Assembly (NCBI GenBank): GCA_037975125.1
Contig: CM075851.1
Coordinates: 126,712,981 to 126,776,980, forward strand
DNA from: Latrodectus hesperus
Taxonomy: Eukaryota > Arthropoda > Arachnida > Araneae > Theridiidae
Length of the DNA: 64,000 bases
Direction of reading: 5' to 3'
Positions 44,003 to 55,520 of this stretch are shown here, one piece after another (within the stretch, counting starts at the first letter, position 1; each line of letters starts with the position of its first letter). The notes under the pieces are model-generated. The model did no database searches. It was not told the DNA's origin and saw only the letters and a program-made list of their open reading frames with translations. The translations under genes and the position numbers were made by a program.

Positions 44003-44281
44003 TTATGATAATCACTGTGTCTATCAAATTATGCATAGACATATAACAGAACACCTGATATAACGTTATTCTACATAGTATTACTCCAACAGTTTATCAT
44101 ATAATTGAAATTCCTCTTGTATGTGATGTAGCGCCAAAGGTAATTGAATTTGCTATATGCATCGTAGAGCTATTTTTAAACACTTGTAATATAGCAAACT
44201 CAGACTTCATGACATGGCTGTTAGATACATGAAAGCCATGAAGGTCATATTTTTGTCTTCTTGATTGTAATTGATTACAGA

Positions 44282-44332
44282 CTATTGAAATCCAGATTGA
44301 ATCTGTTTTGAATTCAATCTTGATTTCAATAG
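44282..44332. repeat. 51-nt hairpin, 21-position stem with one mismatch
   Basis: CTATTGAAATC-c-AGATTGAAT pairs with ATTCAATCT-t-GATTTCAATAG across a 9-nt loop. Confidence 0.95.
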
Positions 44333-44491
44333 AATTTTTTCTGAACAATTGATTCATTCTGAACTCATTCTTTATTCTGGATGAGATTTCGACTGATACT
44401 AGCAACAATTCTATGACTAGGTAAACCTAATCCTGTGTGACTATAATTGGATTTCAATAAAAGACTAAACTGTGCTGTAAAGCATTTCTCC

Positions 44492-44775
44492 GGCCGCTCA
44501 CCCTGTCTAGTGGTCAGAGTGCCTGACTGCGGATAGGGAGGTCCTGGGTTCGAATCCCAGTTCCGGCATGGATGTACTTTCTCTCTCTGTCTAAACTATC
44601 TTTATCGTTTCTTTGTATGAATGAGTTGTGAATGGTTGCCTACCCTATTAACGGGTACCTATGGCATGTGTGTACTGAGGAAGTCGGAGTCCACACCAAA
44701 ATATGGTTCAGTTGGAAAAGTGGAGCAGCGCACCCCATAATGCTAGCCTAGCTGGCACAAGACAACAACAAAAAC
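44492..44775 (+). mobile_element. tRNA-derived SINE, 284 bp, perfect target duplication
   Basis: A box in CTAGTGGTCAGAGTG and B box GGTTCGAATCC (44547-44557); the 3' tail is ACAACAACAAAAAC. AAGCATTTCTCC occurs on both sides (44480-44491 and 44776-44787), a perfect 12-bp duplication. This points to a recent LINE-driven insertion. Confidence 0.95.
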
Positions 44776-44787
44776 AAGCATTTCTCC

Positions 44788-46733
44788 TTCTTATCCTAGG
44801 CATCACACAACTTTCCATTAGACAACAACTTTCAAACATAATAACTGTATGAAAAAGAAACATTTTTTTTTAATTTAAAAGCATTGTAGATGTCGCTATC
44901 GTCGGCTATTTAGCATGCATACATTCAAAAGCCTATTTCAGAATCTTTGCTTAAATTTCACGGGTGTATTATGTCGTCTTGGTGGGACAGTTTTAATTAC
45001 TAGCGACCTAGCCAGTTGAAGTTAGACCCCACACTAAGACAAGTTGAATTAGAAGATTCATTTTAGTATGGTGTCTATACTGCAAAATGAATAATAGCCT
45101 GAATCAAATTTGTTTCTAGTTCTTTTTCGAACTTAAATTTAATGCTCAATATTGCAAATGATAAATTATAACTCTATTCCTCCTTGAAATATTTTTCGAA
45201 GAAAACAAATCGTGCTCATTCATATTTATGCAAATGTATCCGTTTGCACAGGTGCCTTTTAAATTTGAAGATATTTCTTAAACGAATCGTTAATGTATTA
45301 TAATATTTGACCTCAATCTGAAGAAAATAGAATTTATAATGGTTTCACAGCTGCCATAATTTTTCTTAAGCCTAGAAGCATTTAAGCATTTGGAAGTAAA
45401 CATTTATGAATGAAGTTCAACATCGGTATTTTGCTTGTTCGAATTCTATTCAATTCTTGATATAAGAAATTCAGTTATTGTTTGAGATAGAAACATATTT
45501 GGTGTGGAAAATCTTATTATATAAATATCCCTAGTAAAGGGCTTCGTAATTCCCCGTACAATGAGTAAATTGCATACAATTTACAACTTGTATTTCTTTA
45601 CGCGTAAAAGAAGTGACTGCATTTTATATAGTTACCTTCAGGAGTAAGATTTAAGGTACAAGATAATTTGCAGTTAGAATACTGCTTGAGGAGAATGGAG
45701 CTTGACTGACCGTCAGCTCATATTTACTCATTACTCATACTTACTTACTATTTACTACTTTTTAATTGTTATTGTTATTAAATAAAATTAATAAAAAACT
45801 TATACTAGGTCCGTCGTCATTTATACACATTTTAACCCCACTAAAAATATTTGAATTTATAAACAAACAAAGGCCCTATGTTTTTTTTTTTGTTTTGGAT
45901 ACTTTTAACTTTTAAAAGACAGAAAAATATAAAAACTAAATGATAATATTTTTTTGAATTTGTTGAGATTCTCATAAAAACTGCTTAGAAACAAAAGTAA
46001 AAAATGACTAAAACTGGCTAGTGGAAAAAAAATTAAAATATACCTTTCATTTTATAGTATTTAGGGTTACTTTACACATTGTGATAAGCATTATAATATT
46101 CAAGCTTAATTTTTGTCGGAAAATATGCTAATGATCATAGGCGCATAATTCTTGGAGAGTTGCAATAATTTTGAAAGGTTAAACAGGAATGACTTTTTCG
46201 GGGCCGGTGATAAAAGTTTAGACAATTCAGATGCTGAGGAAATCATATCCAGAAATTATCAGTTTTTGAGAAGAGAAAAGAAAAGCAATGACTCCCGAAT
46301 TAAAACGAACAGTGTTGCTTAATCCATAATGATATGAAATATGCTTAATATTGAATGGTGTGCTCTTTAACTTTCAATTCAACAATTCCTGGATCCGACT
46401 CTTTTCTTTTAGTTCTACGTAATAGATAACTTCAACGTCGATTCTTGTTGTGGAGCATATAAACCCAAATCGCGTCGTATTTCCATAGTGAACATTTTAA
46501 ACAAAGTTATTAGTAGTTTACACGCTGAAAAAGTGAAAAAACGGAAAACTTCCAAGCACCCATCCCATTATTCAGATAACAGCTTAATCCATGACATTGT
46601 TCAACAGTCGCTGGGATTGAACCACGGTTTTTTTTTTAATTATTAAACTGCAGTAAGCATGTAACTGTACAAGGACAGGGACAGGTTTGCATGGCAGTGA
46701 ACAGGAACAGGGTTGCTGGCGAGCCAAATATAA
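44788..46733. other. AT-rich stretch without a recognisable gene
   Basis: Nothing recognised. A homopolymer T run occurs near 46628. Confidence 0.55.
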
Positions 46734-47063
46734 TTTTGAATTGTATAGGCTGTATAACAGCCACAGATTACTCAGGTTATCAGAAGCAACAGGCTAAGAT
46801 GGCTTGGCCATGTCTGGGGAAGCCGGGAAAACAACCCCACTAGAACATCAACGTTTAAGAATCCCGAAGGATCCCGTGTCCGAGAAAGACCACCAACAAG
46901 ATGGCTCGTTGAAAATGAAAATGACCTCAAGATACTGAAGGTTAGAAACGAGCTAAGTGTCGCTCTGGACAGACTGGGCGAGAAAAAACGAGCTGTAGAG
47001 GCAGCTAAGACCTGGAATAAATATTACTTCCTATTAAAGAAGAAGAAGAGGCATGTAATTTGA
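46734..47063 (+). pseudogene. LINE ORF2 C-terminus and 3' end
   Basis: From 46791 a frame of 91 codons reads RLRWLGHVWGS, then GSRVRERPPTRWLVENENDL. This is the R-L-x-W-L-G-H-V ... G-x-R-x-R-x-R-P-x-x-R-W pattern that ends many arthropod non-LTR retrotransposon ORF2 proteins. The tail TTAAAGAAGAAGAAGAGG may be the 3' terminal repeat of the element. Everything upstream (reverse transcriptase) is missing, as in a typical 5'-truncated insertion. A frame change lies just before 46791. Confidence 0.8.
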
Positions 47064-48715
47064 TTCCTGCTTTAGAAGCAATGGCGGTTGCAATGATCTG
47101 AAATCACTTGAAATCAAAAATCCTGATTGAGTTAGTCTTCTTGAGCAAAAAGTGATCACAACGCTTAAGATAACTAACCATATTAAAATTGAAAGCCTAA
47201 TTGATCAGAGTAAAAATAGTTTTTGACAAGGCATATGGGGAGTTTGGGGGGATGACTGTGTTATAAAAGTAAATAATAAATACCAAGTCTAGAGTAATTT
47301 TCCCCAATCCCTTGTTTCAATGGATTTCCTTTATAATTTAAGAGCTTTCAGCTTTCATGAAGTTTAAGTTCTTAGAAATTATAAACAAATCCCAGCACAA
47401 TCCACTGAGTTTTAAAGCTGGATATTATGGGATCGTTTCTCTATTGACAATTTACATTACTTTCTCCTTAATGGGTAATGTATTTGTCTTAAATTTTAAG
47501 TTAGGAATGTTTGTAAAATGTTTTGTACTTCAACAATATTTTTCAGCAATTTAAAAAAAATGTAAATAATATTCTTTCTTATGACTAAACATGATTAACT
47601 TTTATGTCCGAGTAAAAATGAGCTGTGTAAATACATGGACAATGTAACAATTCAATCAGTTTTGGATGATTTCTATTTGAATTTAGTCCTTTTTAAGTTC
47701 AGTTCCCTATACATATCCATAATAAATATTTAGTTACTTATGAATAATTTACTGAGAGATTTCATAATTTTGTTTAACTTTTTTTGTATTTGCAAATAAT
47801 TTAAAAAAATTTTCATGAGACTCTCCGTAATTCATTGTTAGAATTACGCTCTTTGGGTGTCTGGATATCTCTTAAATTTAACTTCATGAATTCAACATTT
47901 ATTAATGAAAACTTTTCTTTTATTAAATATAAAAGTAAAAAAATTAATGATTTTTCATAAAAAAAAAATTCAGATAATATAACAAACAAATTGCGTTAAA
48001 AATTGGTAGTCAACAAGACCTGAGCTATCGGTCTTCGGGAAAATGAAGTCAGATAAACTATTTCAAACTTTTAATATTCTGCAATGAGTCTGTTGATTCA
48101 CGCTGTATAGTTATAACACTAGAAAAATATTACTTGTGCGGTAAAATGAATAACTCCTCTTATGTATAAATGAAAAGATGTGTAGATACTCTTATAAATT
48201 TCTTATGAATGCTTTTATCGATGTTTTTCATAAATTTTTACGTGGTATTTATAACCATGTAGAAGATATTTACATATTCCTTTCCCATAGCTTTCGATAC
48301 CTCCCTGAAGTCTGGTTTTCCCACTTCCATCCAGTTGATCTGGATTTAATTCTGGTTTAACGGAGCCTCATATCTGAATGGTTAGTGCTTTCGTTTTCAG
48401 TTAATCTGTTCAAAACTTGATTTTTATTGTAGAGTTGAATATAGGTTCTCAGAATGCTTTTTTAAATGAAGTTTTGTCTTCAGTTAATCCTTGAGTCAAA
48501 AACCTTGACTGCAGAGTAATAGACAAACGTTTTCTGTAAGGTTCCTTAAGACATATCAATGTTTATGTAACTAAATGCAATGCAAGAGAGCGAATATTAA
48601 TAAAATACTTTGAAATGTTATTCAATTTGGTGCATGGAATTGATTCTCGAGTGTGACTTTAATCTTGTTATATTACAACTAATATTGCGTGGTGTGAAGG
48701 TCGGAAGATTCTTAG
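47064..48715. other. AT-rich stretch without a recognisable gene
   Basis: Frames at 47357-47554 and 48178-48360 are short and motif-free. Confidence 0.55.
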
Positions 48716-48726
48716 ACGACATCCAG

Positions 48727-48791
48727 TCATTACTTCCTCTACCCCACCACCCTTTACGACCGGGGAGGAGAAGGGTGACACAGAGGCGGAG
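48727..48791. repeat. GC-rich hairpin upstream of the array
   Basis: CACCCTT and AAGGGTG pair, with outer CCTCT/AGAGG also able to pair. A second small hairpin CCTGC/GCAGG lies at about 48825-48840. Confidence 0.6.
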
Positions 48792-48843
48792 GAGTTTTTT
48801 TTAGTTTAGTTTTGGAGTGGAATTCCTGCGGGGGTGCAGGACA

Positions 48844-49192
48844 GAGAAGATCTCGTCTTGTAACAAAAATGGCTGTTTATTAGGCTCCCGAAGCCTACTT
48901 AGATATGGCATTATTATGCTCGTTGAGACGCTTGTCTCTTTTTGTCTAACTAACCAATTAGTTCGGCTTCTCAAGCCGTGTTATTAATAAGTATTTTGTT
49001 GTTAGAGACATCAGTCTCGAAACTAATGGTTAATTAATTATTTGGGCTTCTTAAGCCGGATTTGTATGTTATTCTTCAGAGTATTTGAGACGCCAGTCTC
49101 TTATGAATATATTTATCGGCTTCACAAACCATATTTGATTTTTAATGTATTTTGTTATGTGATGCTTAGAAAATAAATTAAAAATTAGCATC
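48844..49192. repeat. tandem array (~80 bp) of two alternating hairpins
   Basis: Hairpin type 1 (GGCTT...AAGCC) occurs at 48881-48897, 48964-48978, 49044-49057 and, eroded, 49117-49130. Type 2 (GAGAC, 4-nt loop, GTCTC) occurs at 48925-48938, 49005-49018 and 49087-49100. Shorter or altered type-2 forms lie at 48844-48854 (GAGA-aga-TCTC) and 49161-49192 (GATGCT...AGCATC). Like hairpins are 80-82 bp apart (73 for the last type-1 copy) and the two types alternate about every 40 bp. Loops and spacers differ more than stems. No coding frame spans it. Confidence 0.85.
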
Positions 49193-49385
49193 TGACATAG
49201 TGTTATCGCATTCTTTCCTCCAAGACCTACGCAGTAGAAATTCTTTCATAACGGATTACCATTCCCGATTTAGAAGGAGGGAGAACGTTTACTCGTGGTA
49301 TCAAAACATTATATTTTTACCAACATATTCTTTCTCTCAAACAAATGTATGTAAAATTTTTACTTAAATCCAAAAATTATATTCT

Positions 49386-49457
49386 ATTATCTCTTCCCGA
49401 AAAAATCTAATTGTAAGCATCAGTACTGACAATTAGATTTTCTTGTGAAGAGATTAT
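49386..49457. ncRNA. 72-nt pre-miRNA-like foldback
   Basis: Arms 49386-49414 and 49429-49457 pair over 29 positions with three mismatches near the middle or base and one G.T wobble. The 14-nt terminal loop is AAGCATCAGTACTG. Size and shape fit a miRNA precursor, but a decayed palindromic element is equally possible. Confidence 0.4.
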
Positions 49458-49665
49458 GTTGACACTGTATGACACTGTCTATAGTATTAAAATTTAGGTG
49501 AGTTTTTGTTTACGCTCTTATAATTGTATTTATGCCAAATCATATAACTTGTGTTGATTTAACTGATTACATAATTTTTTTAACAAAAGTTTAAGAAAGT
49601 GAAATTAGTCTTCTCCATCAATTAACAATCCAGCAAGCATTACTGTCCTAATACTTAACCTTCTT

Positions 49666-49739
49666 CATTACAAAATAAGGATTTCATTCGAAAACCTTAT
49701 CATAGTAAGATTTTCGAATGACATCCTTATTTCGGAATG
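49666..49739. ncRNA. 74-nt pre-miRNA-like foldback
   Basis: Arms 49666-49699 and 49706-49739 pair over 34 positions with four mismatches. The core CATTCGAAAA/TTTTCGAATG is perfect and the loop is 6 nt. The loop is short for a miRNA, so a recent inverted duplication is an alternative. Confidence 0.35.
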
Positions 49740-51690
49740 TAATTCTAATGACAACGCATATTCCTATTCTTTGGAAACGCACAATAAAAAATTTAATGGC
49801 AGAAAGTGATGAAAAATATTTTTTACATCTATAGCGTTTAGTTTACTAGCAAACTCTATACATAATGAAACTCATTCAGGTGTCATATTCTTGTCACGCG
49901 CGGCTTGCGATGGCACGAAAAATGACTACGAAGCCAAAGCCATTTATTTATTTTTTTTCTACAAAACAAATTTCAAATATTTCATTTTTTAGTACATAAA
50001 ATGCATTTAAATTTAAAATACTTTTTGTCAACATGTTTTTGTAGAATTCCTTGCAATATGTATAAATATAATAAATACCATGAATAATTTATTTAGGTGT
50101 AGAAAGCATTTTATCATTTCCATATTCAGTATATTTTTTAAAAAAATGTAAGAATAATGCAGTAAATTTTTAAGTTTGTCTGTTGTATGCAGAATAACAT
50201 CCTATGATATTTTCTCATTATAAATATCGGTTGAAAATAAACTTAAGATGAGGAAAAACAAGTAAATATAGAAGAGTGTAAAGTAAAAACAAGAAAGAAA
50301 ATAAAAATAATTTAAAAACGACATTGAAGATATTTTTTGCTTCAGTTATTTAAATAAGAGAGTATGTTTAGCATTCTCAAGGGTAAACTTGTTAGCATTT
50401 GAATATATGAAAAATATAAAATCGACTTACATGAGAAATGCCTTTAATACTTCTTACAGCATCAAATATCTCAAGATAGAGCTTTTCAAATATTTAAAAT
50501 TAATAAAAATACAGAATTCATTGTTAGCATACTTAATGGAAAAATCATAATAGAAAATTTTCAAATCTACAAAAGAATTCTTAAGCATGTTTAAGGAATA
50601 ATTTATCGCAGTAATTCCAAGAGAAATCAAAGCACAAATTTAATTATCCTTTACATAAGTAATATTCAAGAGTGATATAATGCATTCATTAAGAAGTTTG
50701 TTAAGAACAACATTAGGGAAAATGTTCTATTTTGTTCCTCGAATAAAAATAAAATTAAATATTTATAAAGTAAGCAATAAACAAGTCGAGCTCCGGTCTC
50801 ATTTTCCTTCAATTATGTCTCATATGGGCAGCGATATTTAATTCTAAAGAATACGTTAAAAAACATGTTTTTCTGTTCTTTTCGGACATAAAAATATGTT
50901 TATACGAATTGTTTTCTCTAGAAATGTAAACAGCATAGGAATAATCAATTTTTAATGTCCTTTTCTCATACACAGGTGAGTGAATCGCAAAGTGAATTCC
51001 ACTTTCCCGGAGGTCTTGGAAATAGATCCAATAAAAATGTTTACAGATAATTTATTTTAAGAAATTTTTATTTTTACATAGCTTGTGTGCAAGAAAAATA
51101 ATTTCTTGTTGTTTTGACATTCTGTAGAAATAGTTTGCTTGGAAAATAGCGGATGTTCTTCGAGTGATATAGAATTCGAGATGTTTTTTCATCGTCACGC
51201 TATTATTTGGAAATAAAAAGAACATTCAACCGGATTTACTTCAGAAATGAACATTGTCTGTGTATTTACTAAAACTTTTTTGTTTGAAAAATATAAATAG
51301 AATATTTTCGATGTAAGTCGTTTCTAGAAAATTCTGTGTGAATTATAAATATAAATTTATCATATTTTTTTATCAAAAAAAGTGGTGTTTTTTGTTTTTT
51401 AAAACTTTTATTCTAATCTTAAAAGATCATTTATTTATCTTATTTAAAATATTAGAAAAAAATGTTGAACGATTTTGAATTGAAAGCTTCCTTACACATA
51501 TAGCAAGCTAAAATAATTTGTCATATGTTTTAGAATGTAGGAAGATACACTTATAGATAGTGTTCATTCACTTAAAATATTTAATATTTCATAACATAAA
51601 ACGCAAAAACTTCAAAATCTGTAAAATTGTCATACATCTAGTAATGTTAATTCAGTTCAATTAAAATATTAAATTAATTCATAATCATGA
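49740..51690. other. AT-rich stretch without a recognisable gene
   Basis: Nothing recognised. Confidence 0.6.
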
Positions 51691-52700
51691 CTTCTGCCCA
51701 CCAAAAATGCAACACCTTAAAGGAAACGTGCAAATCATGTGAAAATTACATCATGCATTTAAGGAATGAAACGTCACATCAGGACTATTGTAGTGCCATC
51801 TGTAAACGCTACACTGGAGTAGAGAAACTGTCGATTCGAAGTACGGCAATTGTTTTTCGTGCACAGTTTATTTTTTATTTTTTTTCGCGTAAGTTACTTA
51901 ACTATAATTCCTAATAGACATAGAACATCTTTCAGACAAGGTTCTGAGTTTCATCGAGAAAGAATAGTTGCCTCCAAACAATTATGGATTATCCATCAAA
52001 GAAATCAGTGTGATCTGGTTCGACGAAATGAAGCTATTAAGATGTGACTCTGCAAACACTAGACCTAGGGAAAAAATGTGGACAGACGGGAGGGATAGCG
52101 TTCGTTTCATTGCACTTCTGCGCATGATGATGCATATTGTGCACACGGCAGGGAAATCTTTCTTCCACAATAATAACCATTTCAAGGCAGACTCAAGTTG
52201 CTACAGATCATACAGTGTCTGATGAAAGTATTCGATGTTGTTTGAAGCTGATCTTTCACTAGTGCAAGCTGTCCATTGCTTCGTTTCTTTCTCGTTCTTC
52301 GCATCATGGTCAAGAAACCACTGACGTTTTCTCTACCATGACACAATGAGTGACGAACATGAACAACGAAATGGAACGACATTAATTTTGATGACGAATA
52401 CTTCTGAATGCAATACTGCGATGGTCGGGTTCGAATTTGGAAATATTAGTGAGCGATAACATTTTCGTTATGCATCTTTAAATTGGTTCCACGCTCGGTA
52501 ACACGGTTCGGGTTAGTATTTGATTTCCTTCCCGTATCCCTTTAGTACGTATTGCTAATATGCTGAACAGCCAGCACTACATCCGTGAAGAACTGTTGTG
52601 CCAGCATACTTCCCAGTAACTAGCACTGAGTTGAGCTGTACCATACCTGTGTTGGAGCTCGTGGTTTTTGTATATTTTCAGCGCTTGCCATTCAGCATTG
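51691..52700 (+). mobile_element. decayed Tc1-like transposon (copy D)
   Basis: The left end CTGCCCACCAAAAATGCAAC resembles the A-C terminus. Transposase traces include FRQGSEFHRERIVASKQLW near 51930 and, about 52377-52450, a read of INFDDEYF then YCDGRVRIWKY. The latter matches the DDE block around the first catalytic Asp (VxFSDESRFxL, DGRVRVW). The remainder is too mutated to follow and the right end was not found. It may be disturbed by the LINE fragment that follows. Confidence 0.6.
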
Positions 52701-52805
52701 CTAGCCAAGTGCAGTCGTGAATATTCCGAAAGGATAATCCACGACTACATTGGCTTGGTCCAGAATTACCAAGTAACAGAGAAATTATTTTTACTAATTC
52801 TCAGC

Positions 52806-53621
52806 ATTGTCCTTACCTATGCTGACAATATCATTTAGATTGCTTGCATTAAAAAAAGCATTATTAGGGTCATTCACTGCTATCTAAAGATCAGCTAAAA
52901 TGCACTTTTTATTAAGGAGAGAACAAAACTATAAATACTTTCCATTGACTAAGAAGGCTGTCAACCTAAAATTTCTTGAACCTGAACATTGCAGATTTGA
53001 GTTTGTTGATAGCTTTACTCACCTTGGATCAAAAGTGAATATCCAGGGAAACATTGATATTGAGATCAAGTGATGTACAGGTGCTGCTAATCAATATCTT
53101 AAGAGATTAAGAAATTTTCTAAATTCAAAATTAGTAAAAAGAAAAAAACTAAAATAGTCCTTTATAAAACCATTATTAGACTTACACTCACATATGGGTT
53201 TCGAAAACTGCGCCTTATCGCAGGAAACTCCGTTTGCTATTTTTGACGGAAAAATGTTGAGAAAACATTATGGGTACAGTAAATGTTGATAGTGTATAGC
53301 TACATAGATACAACAATGAACTGTACGGGATATATAACGGGATGTAATTTAAATTATGCTGGCCATGTCTACAGTATGCATCCCTCCACCATGACCTTCT
53401 GGATTATCATGTACAAAGCAATGGGAACCTGCAATAGGGAAAGACCCAGATTAAAGTGTTCAGATTGTGTTGATGAAGACTTTAAGTTCCTTAAAGTCAC
53501 CAACTGGAATGGCTTGACAAAGAAGATATCGGAATGGAAGAAGCTTTATGAGGAAGAACCTAGCTTAAACATTAGGCTCTCTTTATATAATTATCTCCAA
53601 ATAATTTTACAAAATATATAA
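52806..53621 (+). pseudogene. LINE reverse transcriptase C-terminal half, decayed
   Basis: Starts with TYADNII (52815-52835), a mutated YADD catalytic motif of reverse transcriptase with the second Asp as Asn, followed by a stop. Further on are FVDSFTHLGSKV (usual FxYLGSxV) and NQYLKRLRNFLNSKLVK with one stop. Then come LTYG-like and GKMLRKHYG reads. The last open frame (53283-53621) contains AGHVYSMHP and RERPRLKCSDCVDEDFKFL. These are the successive blocks at the end of arthropod non-LTR ORF2 proteins. Many stops and shifts make it clearly dead. Confidence 0.75.
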
Positions 53622-54650
53622 ATAAATTTTCCTATGATACCTTTTCTCTTTCTTGACGTCGTATTCTGGGTGGTCAGCAAGATATTTGACGCTGATTTTG
53701 ATAATTAATTGAAATTTTTAATAACTATTTCAGCTTTTAACAGAAAGTATTAAACTTTTAAAATCTCAAATTGACATTTTGTGTGTGTATCTCTAATGTA
53801 TAACATTATCTAGTTAAATCATTGAATTTATTTATAATAACTTTTCTTGACACACATTTTGATAAATTAATGTTTCCATATTATAAAAATTAACATTCAA
53901 AATATAAAAAAATTAATCACGAGATCAAAAGCAATATTTTTCTAATAATAATAATTTAAAAAAACTTACTAATATTATTTTTACAGTTATCTACGTTATC
54001 AGAGTCTTGTCGAATAACCAAACATTCAAATAATTTAGTGCGTTTCTTTGGAACAATGACTCACAAATAATATTGCAATAGATTTTTTCCTACCATATGA
54101 TTTACTTTTAAAAGAGCACCACATCGCATGCAGAGTTATATAGTAAATTTACAGTGTAAATCAACTTCTGTTACTAGATCTTCAGTGTCGTATGTTCTCG
54201 GATATAATTTTATCATTAAATTGGAAACAATACTGGTAAAAGTTATTTGAAAATTTAATAAATGAAAGAAGCAATTATATAAGAAAATAATTTCATTTTT
54301 ATTTATTATTTTTTATTCAACATAAATATATAATCCAATTATATGATTTTATGTAAAATGATTCAGAAATGTATTTGAATTGGCGGTAAGAACAATATAT
54401 TTTTTAGAATATATTTCTTTATTGTCACTTATTCTAATTTTTAAAGGACATGTTGAAATCTCAAAATTTCAAAAAGATTCAAAACTGAAATACTGTGTAC
54501 AGTTTGTGATCAAAATACTGGCAGCACAGGTGAATAAATATGACATGAATGCGCTCTACGTAAGAATTAAAATATAATAACTACCAGTTTTTTATGAATA
54601 GAAATATGTGTATAGTCAGATAATATGTGATAATTTTATTGAAATTTTTT
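53622..54650. other. AT-rich stretch without a recognisable gene
   Basis: Nothing recognised. Confidence 0.6.
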
Positions 54651-54659
54651 AAGCCTTTG

Positions 54660-55520
54660 AAAAATTCTAATGTAAAATGTCAGACGTCTCTAAGGCTTTC
54701 AAAGAGAGGAAATTGTAGGATCTTTTAGGCGTTTCTAGAGATATGATGTCTAAAGTGATGACAGAATAGACAGAGTAGACAAGGCAATGCAAAATAGTGG
54801 ATAGAAAGAAGCTCAGTGAAAGAGACTTGAAGATGATAGTAATGTTTAAAAATCGAACATCTGTAGCAAAAGTTACCGCGGAGCTCAATCAGCATCCGAA
54901 ATCTCCATTGTCAATGATATTATAGTTAGAAAACAACTTCATAGAAAGAATATTTATGGCAAAGCAATAGTTGCCACCACTCATTAAGGCTAAATGTCGT
55001 CTGCAGTGGTGTCGCACTTATAAAACCGGGACTATTGATAAGTAGAAGAGAGTAACATATGGTCTGGTGACTCGTTCCTCTCACTGTTCTGTAAATAGGG
55101 TGGGTGCACATTAGGGGGACACCTGCACAAGAATCTCCTTCTAACTGTCAAGCATTAGGTTGTATTTGTTATGATATGGTTACCCGTTCGTGTTATGATT
55201 TTCTGCTGGTCACTGGGGAAGCATAGAGAAATTTTAGCATACCAGAGCCATATTCTGAAGGAGTATTTTAGGATAATAATGTGCCCATCCAAGTAGCGGT
55301 CTCATTCCAGTCATGGTTTGATAACTACGAGTATTAAGTTATATAGCTATCTTGACCTGCGCAGTCATATGACCTTTATATAAGTGCAGCCTTATCGTCT
55401 ATTTTATAGTGTTCCATGCAGAATCAATATCTTCCCTTGGCACTTCTTTTAGAACTTTTGAGAAAGGAGCTCTTTTCTCTTGAGGTTATCCTAATTAAAT
55501 GCATCACAACAATGAACCCC
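54660..55520 (+). pseudogene. Tc1-like transposase, decayed, second lineage (copy F)
   Basis: Reads in order RDMMSKVMTE (helix-turn-helix region) and TSVAKVTAELNQHPKSPLS. KCRLQWCRTYKTGTIDK then precedes the expected first-Asp block, which is unreadable. GRVYVW-like RVGAH and then DNNVPIQVAVSFQSWFD follow; the last matches DNAPIHTAxxVxxWF and keeps the second Asp. PAQS then leads into a lost SPDLNxIExLW block. This is the lineage with an N-x-A-P-I-H motif, distinct from copies A-E. Numerous stops; terminal repeats were not found. Confidence 0.7.

Noticed and set aside
44492..44570. tRNA gene
   Set aside because: Perfect target duplications and an A-rich tail show a SINE insertion; the cloverleaf is imperfect.
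48844..49192. CRISPR array
   Set aside because: Repeated hairpins at regular spacing superficially resemble one, but two hairpin types alternate, repeats are only 14-17 nt, and the surroundings are eukaryotic.
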